NCBI GenBank assembly: GCA_028277645.1
Contig: JANQFV010000002.1
Coordinates: 1 to 64,000, forward strand
Source of the DNA: Phycisphaerae bacterium
GTDB taxonomy: Bacteria > Planctomycetota > Phycisphaerae > UBA1845 > Fen-1342
DNA length: 64,000 bases
Reading direction: 5' to 3'
Each line of letters begins with the position of its first letter. Position 1 is the first letter of the stretch. The notes below the pieces were generated by a model. That model did no database searches and was not told the DNA's origin. It saw nothing but the letters and a program-made list of their open reading frames with translations. A program made the position numbers and the translations under genes. Positions 24,752 through 33,400 of the stretch are shown here, piece after piece.

Positions 24752-26431
24752 TTAGGGCGCCGGGGCGAGTGGATCAGCTTCGGTCGCTTCGCCCGGCGGC
24801 GGGATCTTCGGTGGCGGCGGGGCCTCGGTGCCGCGGAGCAGATCGGGATAGCGGGCGACGAACGAGCCGGCCCGCGGGTGCTGGGCGGCAAGGTCCAGGT
24901 TGGCCAGGCCGCGTTCGCGGTCGCCGCTATGGTATTCGAGATAGCCGAGCAGGAAACGGAGCTCGGGCACTTCGCGCTGATTGAGGCGCTTCATGATGTC
25001 GGCGCGACGGATATCGATGACCTCGGCGCCGCCCATGAGCGCCGTGAGATCGAGCGAGAAACGGGTGATCTCGGGGTAGCGCTGCAGGCCACGGAGAAGT
25101 TCGAAAGCGGCGGAGCGGTATTCGCCGAGGGCGAGCAAAGCGTGGCCGCGGCCCATGTAGGGCAACGGGTTTTGCGGGTCAACGATGCTGGCCATCTGAT
25201 AGTGGTCGGCTGCCTCCTGGTAGCGGCCGAGCTCCATGAGGCCTTCGGCTTTGAGCAGCTCGTTGTTCACGCCGGACGCGCCGCCGCCGATGAATGTCTT
25301 CAAGGGCTCGTCGAGCAGGCGCTTGACGAACAGCTCGGCGTCGGAGAGCGCCTCCTCGGGGATCTGCTCGCTCAGCTCCGGGCGCTCCTGCATGGTGGCG
25401 GTGAGTTCGTCGAACCACGCGCTGTCGGTGTCGCCGGAGAGAGACACCGCCATCTGGAGCGTGTTGAACATGTCAAAGCCGGGCAGCAGAGACGGATCGG
25501 TGATCCGTGGCGTTGCTGCGGTGGGGGCTGGTTCCACTTCGCCACGCGGCGGCAGAATGAGACCGGGGCGGACGTCCTCGCGGGGGAAGCCGATGAGGAC
25601 ATCGGATGGGAGCTTGGCGCCGGTGGTGAGTCCGGTGCGCGCGCGGCGCTCAGCGTCGAGGACGATATCGAGCGGTGTCGAGAGCGGGGAGAGATCACCG
25701 CCGTCGGCTGGCTCCATCGGGCGGAGGTCTTCGAGCATCCGCAGCCGGTCGGCTTGCGTGCGCGGCAGGTCAGCATCGATCGGGCGGTCCCAGGGGAACG
25801 TCGGTTGCTCCAGCCGGTAGGTTGTCCGCGGAGGTACTTGCAGGCCGAACAGGCCGCTGTCGGTGCCCGGGGCGCGCCGCATTTCGGTTTGCAGGCCGAC
25901 GATCTGTGACGTGAGGCTGCGGCCGGGTGTGATGCGCGTGTCGATGCGACCGATCGGCGCGTCCGTGGATGCATACGGCTGGTAGCCGCGCAGAGAGCCC
26001 ACGCTGCCGACGGTGGATGCGGGATCGTAATACGGTTGGATGAAGCGGCCGGAGCCGAAAGACGGGTCGCTGACAGAGACGGAGTCGCGACGGAAGCCCG
26101 CGAGGCTGGTTGTTCCCAGTGTTCCGCGGAACGAAGTGCTGGATGGAATCGGGCTGGCGATGCGCAGCGATGCGCCGCGGCGGGCCAGGCCGCTGGTGTA
26201 GTAGTTGCCGCCGAGCAGGGGCGAGCTGGGACGGGCGGCGTTGTAGCGGCCACCCAGCACCGACGGATTGGCGTCGAGCAGTCGCCCGGACTGAGTGGCC
26301 CGCATGTCGACCGCCGTATTCAGCGGGGCCTGTGCCCGGCCGAGTGCGCAACTTAGCAAGGCAATCGTGCAGGCTACGGCGATGCGTGCGCCTGATTCGC
26401 GGCGAGCCGGGATATGTGCGCGTTCGTGCAT
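24752..26431 (-). CDS. Secreted TPR protein
   Basis: 559 residues with an N-terminal signal sequence ('IAVACTIALLSCALGRAQA'). Residues ~40-330 are low in predicted order, rich in Arg, Pro, Ser and Gly ('GGRYNAARPSSPLLGGNYYTSG'). Residues ~380-520 hold TPR pairs ('AEGLMELGRYQEAADHYQMASIVDP', 'PYMGRGHALLALGEYRSAAFELLRGL', 'LRFLLGYLEYHSGDRERGLANLDLA'). It ends in a Pro-rich tail. Probably periplasmic. First gene of the TPR-lipoprotein-glyA group. Confidence 0.7.
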   Translation of the reverse strand: MHERAHIPARRESGARIAVACTIALLSCALGRAQAPLNTAVDMRATQSGRLLDANPSVLGGRYNAARPSSPLLGGNYYTSGLARRGASLRIASPIPSSTSFRGTLGTTSLAGFRRDSVSVSDPSFGSGRFIQPYYDPASTVGSVGSLRGYQPYASTDAPIGRIDTRITPGRSLTSQIVGLQTEMRRAPGTDSGLFGLQVPPRTTYRLEQPTFPWDRPIDADLPRTQADRLRMLEDLRPMEPADGGDLSPLSTPLDIVLDAERRARTGLTTGAKLPSDVLIGFPREDVRPGLILPPRGEVEPAPTAATPRITDPSLLPGFDMFNTLQMAVSLSGDTDSAWFDELTATMQERPELSEQIPEEALSDAELFVKRLLDEPLKTFIGGGASGVNNELLKAEGLMELGRYQEAADHYQMASIVDPQNPLPYMGRGHALLALGEYRSAAFELLRGLQRYPEITRFSLDLTALMGGAEVIDIRRADIMKRLNQREVPELRFLLGYLEYHSGDRERGLANLDLAAQHPRAGSFVARYPDLLRGTEAPPPPKIPPPGEATEADPLAPAP

Positions 26432-26518
26432 TACCTCACCTCGCCGGTGCGTGCCTCTCGTCGCGGCGCTCGGCCCAGTGGATTATACGTCCGGACAGCG
26501 TGCATGGTGGGGTGTCGT

Positions 26519-27250
26519 TCATGCCAGGTGGCGCCCGCCGTCGACGGGCAGTATTGCCCCCGTGATGTAATCCCCGTCGCGGAGGAGGAATTCGATGGCG
26601 GCGGCGATGTCCTCTGGCGATCCGGCGCGCTGCAAAGGGACTTTGGCGGTCAGGCGGGCGCGGAGGTCGTCTGGGTAGTTGTCGGGCCAGGCGGCGATGC
26701 CGGGAGCGACGCCGACTACCCGCACTTCGGGCGCAAGCGCTTTCGAGAGCACTTGCGTCAGCGTCACGAGTCCGCCCTTGGACACACTGTATGCAAGGTG
26801 GTCTTCCCACGGGTGGCTCAGAGACGCATCGCACAGATTGACGACCGCTCCCCGCGCGTCGCGCAAGGCGTCGCGGGCCGCGTGCGCGATGATGGCTGGT
26901 GCAGACAGGTTGATTCGGAGAGTCTGGTCCCATTCCGCCACGTCGAAGTCTTCGAGCGTCATCGGATCAAAGACCGATGCGTTGTTGATGAGCACGTCGA
27001 GGCGGCCGAAGCGGGCCAATACGGCGGGCACAAGTGCGGCGGTGCCGGCGGGGTCGGCGAGATCGGCGGCGAAGAGTCCGGCCTCGACGCCGGCGTCGCG
27101 GCAGGACTGCACGACTTCTACGGCCTCAGCCGACGATGTGTGGTAGTGGACGGCGACATGGCAGCCGGTCCGGGCCAGACGTTCGGCGATGGCGCGGCCG
27201 ACGCGCCGGGCGCCGCCGGTCACTAGCGCTACGCGTCCGGCCAAGTCCAC
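26519..27250 (-). CDS. SDR-family oxidoreductase, pteridine-reductase-like
   Basis: 243 residues. NADPH-binding 'VTGGARRVGRAIAERL' has the T-G-x3-R-x-G form of pteridine reductases (PTR1/FolM) instead of the usual T-G-x3-G-x-G. 'LINNASVFDPM' replaces the usual N-N-A-G, and 'DASLSHPWEDHLAYSVSKGG' holds the catalytic Asp/Tyr/Lys set. It probably reduces dihydro-pterins or folates, which would suit the glyA context, but this is inferred. It begins three bases after the truA stop. Confidence 0.82.
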   Translation of the reverse strand: MDLAGRVALVTGGARRVGRAIAERLARTGCHVAVHYHTSSAEAVEVVQSCRDAGVEAGLFAADLADPAGTAALVPAVLARFGRLDVLINNASVFDPMTLEDFDVAEWDQTLRINLSAPAIIAHAARDALRDARGAVVNLCDASLSHPWEDHLAYSVSKGGLVTLTQVLSKALAPEVRVVGVAPGIAAWPDNYPDDLRARLTAKVPLQRAGSPEDIAAAIEFLLRDGDYITGAILPVDGGRHLA

Positions 27251-27253
27251 AAG

Positions 27254-28012
27254 TCAACTCCTGCGTTGCGTGTAGCGGATCCATTCGAGGCACAGGCCGT
27301 GTGGCGGCGCGGTCGCCGCGGCCAGTTGTCGATTGCCGGTGGCGATGATCTCGTCGATGCGTTCGGACGGCCAGAAGCCGCGGCCGATCTCGATCAGCGT
27401 ACCGACCATGTTACGCACCTGATTGTAGAGGAAGCCGTCACCTTCGAAATCTAGCAGGATTTCCGGGCCGCGGCGGCGCACCTCCACCCGGTGGATGATG
27501 CGTACTGTCGTTTGGCGTTCGCTGCCGGCGGTCGCGAAGCCGGCGAAGTCGTGGCGGCCGGTCAAGCGGCGTGCGGCATCGCGGAGCCGATCCAGGTCCT
27601 GTGCATACCATACGTGCCACGCGTGGCGCTGCGCCAGCGTTCCCGTCGGGCGGCGCGCGGCATTGTGAATCCGGTAGCGGTAGAGCTTGCTGAGGGCATC
27701 GAGCGAGGGATGAAACGTCGGCGGCACCTCTGCGACGTGGAGCAGGCTGATGTCTTCGGGCAGACGATCGCCGATCGCGCGGATGATCTTCTCGGTCGGT
27801 ACTGGCGCCTGCGTTAGGACCGTGGCAACCTGGCCGCGGGCGTGTACGCCGGTGTCGGTACGGCTGGCACCTTTGATGTGCAGGGGGTGCCGCAGAACGC
27901 GGCGGAGTACTTCCTCGACCTCCTGCTGTACGGTGCGTTGCTCGGCCTGTCGCTGCCAGCCGTGAAAGGCGGTGCCGTCGTACGCGAGAATCAGCTTCAG
28001 CGTGCGTTCCAT
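27254..28012 (-). CDS. truA: tRNA pseudouridine(38-40) synthase
   Basis: 252 residues. Converts uridines 38-40 of the anticodon arm to pseudouridine. 'LAYDGTAFHGWQRQ' at the N-terminus, the catalytic Asp in 'GASRTDTGVHARGQV' (about residue 53), 'FHPSLDALSKLYRYRI', 'RHDFAGFATAG' and 'FLYNQVRNMVGTLIEIG' are all family landmarks. The SDR gene follows after three bases, so the two are coupled. Divergence is nil: the kinase gene upstream on the same strand ends 54 bases before. Confidence 0.95.
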   Translation of the reverse strand: MERTLKLILAYDGTAFHGWQRQAEQRTVQQEVEEVLRRVLRHPLHIKGASRTDTGVHARGQVATVLTQAPVPTEKIIRAIGDRLPEDISLLHVAEVPPTFHPSLDALSKLYRYRIHNAARRPTGTLAQRHAWHVWYAQDLDRLRDAARRLTGRHDFAGFATAGSERQTTVRIIHRVEVRRRGPEILLDFEGDGFLYNQVRNMVGTLIEIGRGFWPSERIDEIIATGNRQLAAATAPPHGLCLEWIRYTQRRS

Positions 28013-28066
28013 CGGGCACGATCGTAAGCGGGCCGCGCGATTTGAGACAGCCGCGCGGAGTGCGGA

Positions 28067-30376
28067 TCAGGTGCGCGAGTCGGAATCGTCCTCGGAGTCG
28101 CCCAGGTGCTCGACATCGGACGGCAACTGCTGTTGCGGCGTTTCGAGCTCCATCGTGACGGCTTCCTCATCAACGTAGTCGTAGAACTCGCGGTACTGCT
28201 GACGGAAGTAGCCGCCCGGGCGCGCCTTGATGCCGTTGAGGATCGCGCCGATCACGCGGGCGTTGATGCGCTGGAACTGCTCGCGAGCGCGGCGCAGCAT
28301 GCCCTTGGTGTTTTGGCCGGCGTGGGACACGAGCACAGTGGCGTCGACCTGCATGGCGATGACGAGCGCATCACTGATCAGAAGGCAGGGCGGTCCGTCG
28401 AGGATGACTCGGTCGTAGCGCTGGCGGACATCGTCGAGCAGAGCACGCATCTGTGGAGAGCCGAGCAGCTCGGCCGGATTGGGTGGCATCGGTCCGCTGC
28501 TGATTACGTCGAGCGTGTCAATGTCCGTCGGCGAGATGACTTCCTCAAGCTTGCGCTGCTGGATCAGCACATTGCTCAGGCCTTCCGTTCGGGCGGTTGG
28601 AAAGGCGTGTTCGCCGCGGACGCCGGGGCGTCGGAAGTTGCAGTCGACGAGCAGTGTGCGTTGTGCGCCCTGGGCGAACGTAACGGCAAGGTTGATGGCG
28701 ACCGCTGTTTTGCCGTCCTCGGGGCGCGGACTGGTGATCAGCAGGACGCGCTGGGACTCGATGGGACCGCTGAAGACCAGATGCGCGCGAATCTGGCGGA
28801 ATGCCTCGGCGATCAACGACTGTGGCGCAACGCGTGTGGCGTGCTCCAGTTCGTCGATGTCTGCCTCCTCGTCATCGAGCTGCGGCACGCTGCCCAGCAC
28901 GGAGAGGTGCGCGTGTCGCGCGACGTCAATTGGCGTGCGCACCTTCTGGTCGGTGAACTCGCGCAAGAACGCCACGCCGACACCCAATAGCAGACAAACG
29001 ACGAATCCGCCGCCCAGGTAGAGCACCGGCTGCGGCCGGGACGGCAGCACCGCATCCCGCGCGAGATTACCGATGCGCAGTTCTCCCAGACGGGCCTGTT
29101 CGTTTACCTGGTGTTCGGCCTCGCGGACGCGTAAAGACACCTGGGCCAACTCATCGTCGTAGCGGGCTTCGTCGCGTTGGAGATTTTCGAGTTGCGTGAT
29201 GGCGGCGTCCAGGTCGCGCTGCTGGTTCTCGCGTTCGGTGATCTGCTCCTGCACTTCGGCCAGTGTGCTGCGGATGCGGGCCCGTTCCTGCTGGAGTGAC
29301 TCGTACTGGCGATTGCGCAGGTTATCGATCAGCTCTTCACGCCGGGCCGCCTCTTTCTGGAAGAGCTCATCACGGCGAGACTTGAGCAGGCGCATGACCC
29401 GGTGCTCTTCACCGAGCAGGTTGCGGCGTGCAACGCGAATCTCGACGTCGAGCTGCTCTACTTGTCGGCGGTAACTGGTCAGCTCGGGATCGGCCTCGAT
29501 GGCGATGCGCATCTCAGCCGTAATGGGTAGTTTCCGCGGATCCGTGCCATGGATGGAGTCGAGTTGCGCGGTGATGTCGGCGAGGCGCGCAAGCAGCTCG
29601 GACCGAGTGTTCTGGAGCATTGCGAGCACTTCGCGCAGCACTTCGCGTTCGGATTCAAGGGCGGGCATGTCCTGCAACGCGCGCAGATTCGCGATGCGCT
29701 CGCGGACGTCCTGGAGCTGGGTCTCGACGTCGGCCTGCGTGCGTTTGAGCATGTTGAGCTTTGAGCGGCCCTCGTCGGCGAGGTTGGACCGGGTCCGTTC
29801 GAGGTAGCGACGCACAAGTGTATTGATAATCAACGTCGTTTCTGATTTGTCCGCTGACTTGAATGATACGGTGATCATGCGGCTGTCGCGGACGGGCGCG
29901 GCGACGAGCAGTTTCTTCAAGTCCTCCAGGCACTTGGCCTGGCCTTGCTCGTCGGTACCGTACCAGCGGTAAAACTTCGTGCCCTTGATTTCCTCTTGCT
30001 TCAAAAGGTCGAGCAGCGTTTCGTTGGCCGTCAGGCCGGAGGCTTCGGAGTTCAGTTTTCGCTCGACGAAGTCCTTCGGCAGCACAGCCTCGGCAGAACT
30101 GAATGGGTCCACGGTCGGCGGGACGTACTGGACAATTGCAGTGCCCGGAAACAGCGGGGCGAAGCGCCACAAGGCGACCGTGGCACCGATCACGAGCATG
30201 TAGGTCAGGACGAACGTGATCGCGATGAGCAGCTTGCGCTGCTTGAGTACGCGGACGATATCGCCGGCGCCGAGGCCGGATCCGCCACCGCCGGTTGCGG
30301 GGCCGGCGGTCTGAGCCTGCGCTGCGGGCAACTGCGACATCTGTACCATTTGTCGGGCGTCGTCAATCGTGCTCAT
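28067..30376 (-). CDS. Wzc-type polysaccharide co-polymerase and tyrosine autokinase
   Basis: 769 residues. N-terminal Wzz domain with one membrane helix near 55-75 ('LLIAITFVLTYMLVIGATVAL'), a long coiled coil (~180-400), a second helix near 440-460 ('PVLYLGGGFVVCLLLGVGVAFL'), then a cytoplasmic BY-kinase domain: Walker A 'ITSPRPEDGKTAVAINLA' (~550), A' 'LLVDCNFRRPG' (~576) and B 'RVILDGPPCLL'. A Tyr cluster 'GYFRQQYREFYDYVDEE' about 40 residues from the end is the likely autophosphorylation site. It controls chain length or export of an exopolysaccharide. Last gene of the exosortase operon, 38 bases after the giant TPR gene. Confidence 0.92.
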   Translation of the reverse strand: MSTIDDARQMVQMSQLPAAQAQTAGPATGGGGSGLGAGDIVRVLKQRKLLIAITFVLTYMLVIGATVALWRFAPLFPGTAIVQYVPPTVDPFSSAEAVLPKDFVERKLNSEASGLTANETLLDLLKQEEIKGTKFYRWYGTDEQGQAKCLEDLKKLLVAAPVRDSRMITVSFKSADKSETTLIINTLVRRYLERTRSNLADEGRSKLNMLKRTQADVETQLQDVRERIANLRALQDMPALESEREVLREVLAMLQNTRSELLARLADITAQLDSIHGTDPRKLPITAEMRIAIEADPELTSYRRQVEQLDVEIRVARRNLLGEEHRVMRLLKSRRDELFQKEAARREELIDNLRNRQYESLQQERARIRSTLAEVQEQITERENQQRDLDAAITQLENLQRDEARYDDELAQVSLRVREAEHQVNEQARLGELRIGNLARDAVLPSRPQPVLYLGGGFVVCLLLGVGVAFLREFTDQKVRTPIDVARHAHLSVLGSVPQLDDEEADIDELEHATRVAPQSLIAEAFRQIRAHLVFSGPIESQRVLLITSPRPEDGKTAVAINLAVTFAQGAQRTLLVDCNFRRPGVRGEHAFPTARTEGLSNVLIQQRKLEEVISPTDIDTLDVISSGPMPPNPAELLGSPQMRALLDDVRQRYDRVILDGPPCLLISDALVIAMQVDATVLVSHAGQNTKGMLRRAREQFQRINARVIGAILNGIKARPGGYFRQQYREFYDYVDEEAVTMELETPQQQLPSDVEHLGDSEDDSDSRT

Positions 30377-30414
30377 GACACACCTCGTGACTCCACTGCT
30401 GTGCGCGCGGCGCC

Positions 30415-33400
30415 TCAGCGCGTTTTGGCCAGCTCCGCCTCGAACTGCGGAATCAGCTCATCTGCATCTCGGCCCGCGCCTTCGCGCGCCAGGGTGAGGC
30501 CGCGCGAAAGTACACGCTCGGCCTCGACGTCGCGATGCTGGGCGAGATACACCTGTCCCAAGTGCAAGTAGGTTGTGGGGTTGCTCTCGTCGTCGAGGCC
30601 GAGTGATTCTTCGAGCGCGGCGGCGGCGAGGTCGTAATCTTCGTTCTTGAAGAACACCCAGCCCACAGTGTCCAGGATTACCGCGCCTGCAGGGTCGCCG
30701 GAAACGAGTGGCCACAGGCGCTCCGCGTAGGTGCGCGCTTCCTGGGGGCGATAGAGATCGCCGTCGCCGGTAACCAGCAGGTAGGCGAGATTGTTCATGG
30801 CGATGATGTGTCGTGGCATTTGTGCGAGCAGGTCGCGATAGGTTTGCACGGCTGCGGCCGTGTCGCCGGCCTCGTCCTGAGCCCGGGCCAGAAGCAACAT
30901 CGCCTCAACGCGTTCGCTCGTCCGCGGAGCGGCCTCGGCCACGAGGTCGCGCAACATGGGAATCGCGGACTCGTTCGCGCCGCGATTCGCGAGATTGCTG
31001 GCCAGCAAGAGCCGGAGGCGCAGACTGGCCGGTGAAGAGGTCGGCACGCCGTCGTTCAGTTCACGCAGCAGGGCTTCGATGCGCGCGTTGCCGTCTTCGC
31101 TGCCGTGCGCGTCGATCATGGCGGCGCGCATTTGGTTGAGGACGACGCCGGCCAATGAGCTGCTTCGTTGCACGGTGTCGGTGAGGGCGTTCCGCCAGCG
31201 GGCCTGGGCCGCGGAGTCGTCGCCGACGGCCATGAGCGCTTTGGCGGCCTCCACCTGGGCGGCTGCCGAGAGGCGGGGCAGCGGGTAGTTCGCAATGACG
31301 TCGAGGGCCTCACGGGCGCGATCGGCGTTGGTCAGCACGCGGACGCGCGCCACTGTCGAGGTGTCGAGGGCACGCGGGTTAGCCTGGCCGGCCCGCTCGG
31401 CGGCGCGCTGGAAGTAGGGAGCGGCCGCTTCGTAACTATCGCGGGCCTGCTGTTTCAGTTCGCCGGCGCGGCGCGTGTCGTTTTGCGCGGTGGCACGGGC
31501 GGCCTGTGCTTCGAGCGACTGCGCGCGACTCTCAAACAGGGCACCCAGCTCATAGGGCCAAGTTGCCTCGGATGGATACCGCTCCATGTACTCGCTGATC
31601 AACTGTTGCGCGCGATCGAACTGCTTGCCTTGTACGTAGAGGAGTCGGACGATCTTCGCGATCACCTGCTGCCTGGCGGCCGCCGACTGCTCGGCATCGC
31701 CGAGCATATCGAGCTGCGCGCGCAATTCGCGTTCGGCCAGATCCAACTGGCCAGTACGGGCATACACGCGGGCTAGGCGGTCGTGCACTTCGAAGAGCAT
31801 GTTGGGCGAGCGGATCAGGCTGCGTGCTTCAAGAAGGTCTTCGAGCGCGCGATCATGTTGGCCACGCTGCGCAGCGAGCGTGCCGCGCGTGTACCGCGCC
31901 CAAACCTGCTTGGGATCCAGTCGGAGGATTTGATCGAGGTCCTCCATGGCCGCCATGCGCCGGTTGCGTTGGAGGCGTAGTTGGGCGCGGGCCATCAACC
32001 CACCGAGGTCCTGTGCACCGAAGTCGCGGAGGTACTGCTCGATTTCCGACTCGGCATCGGTCAGAGCGTCGGTTGTCAGCAGCCCTTCAATCAACTGTAG
32101 TCGGACGGAACGAATCCCCTCGGATGTCGGCCCCAGGCGATCCAGCAGCCAGCGACAGACTTCGACGACCTGGGCATTCAGATCGTTCCGCTTGTAGAAC
32201 TCGATAAACGCTAGGCCGACCTGCCGGTCGAGCATCGCGCGCTCTTCCGGTTCGACAACCTCGGCATGGGCCATGCGCTGCGCTTCCTGGAACTCGCGCT
32301 CCGCGGCGTCGACCACGCCGGCCTCGCTCAGATAGGTTGCGAGCAGCAATTGCGCGCGGACCTTGAAGCCACCCGTTTGTTGGTCGAGCACTTCGCGGAG
32401 CACCTGCTCTCCGGTATCGATCTGGCCAGCGCCAAGGTAGAACGCGCTCGCACTGCGGGCCAATTGCAGTTGTGGCATCTCCGTGAGCGTATCCAGCGCG
32501 GCATGGAAGAACGAATCAGCCTGCTCGAGCTGCGTGCGCGCTTCGGCACTGGGATCACCGGAAAGCGTACTGGCGACGCGCGCGTAGAGGCGCCCGAGCG
32601 CGTTGGCCTTCTGTGGGTCCTCCGGCGCGGCCTCCCATGCCGCGCGTGCCGTCGTGATGGCGGTCAGCGGTGCCTCGCGCTCGCGTGTGCGCTGCACAGC
32701 CGCGAGGACTTCGGGTTCGCGAGGCCAGAGCTTGCGGGCGACATCGAGATGCTCGGTGATCTTCGCCTCGTAGCGCGCACGCTCGTCTTCCTCGAAAGCC
32801 TCGTTCGCACGTCGCTCGTAAGCTAGGATGAGCAGGCGGCGCGCTTCGAACTGGTGTGGGTTAAGTGCCACGGCGCGTTCGAGCGCTTCAATGCCCTCCG
32901 TCATGCGGTTTGCGAGCAGGAACGCGCGACCCAGCTCGACTTCCAGGTCGGCGTCTTTGGGCAACTCGCGTAGAGCGGTCTGATACTCGGTAATCGCGGT
33001 CTCGGCGCCTTCTGCGCCGTCGCGTGCCAGCGCGAGTTGTGCGCGATATGTGGCGCCACCGGCGCGGTCGAGGCCGCGTCCGTCGTCGTATTGCGACAGC
33101 TCGACGAGTAGGTTGGCGGCTGCGTCGAAATCCTCGAGCACGAGCTGCAGATTGAATTCGCGCTCGGTGTAAGAGGTGTTGTTCGGGTCGAGCTCGCGCA
33201 GCTCTGCCAGGTAGGGGGCGGCTTTGCCGAATTCGTCGCGTGAGATGTAGAAGCTGTAGAATTCCTGAACGCGGGCCTGGGCATCTTCATTCTCCGCGAT
33301 CAGGGCGAGCATCTGTTCGTCGCGCGCCTGGGTGTCCTCTTCCGACAGGAATAGCGTGTGCTGCCGTAAAACGCGCTGCATGTTGGGCCGCGGCGGGTTC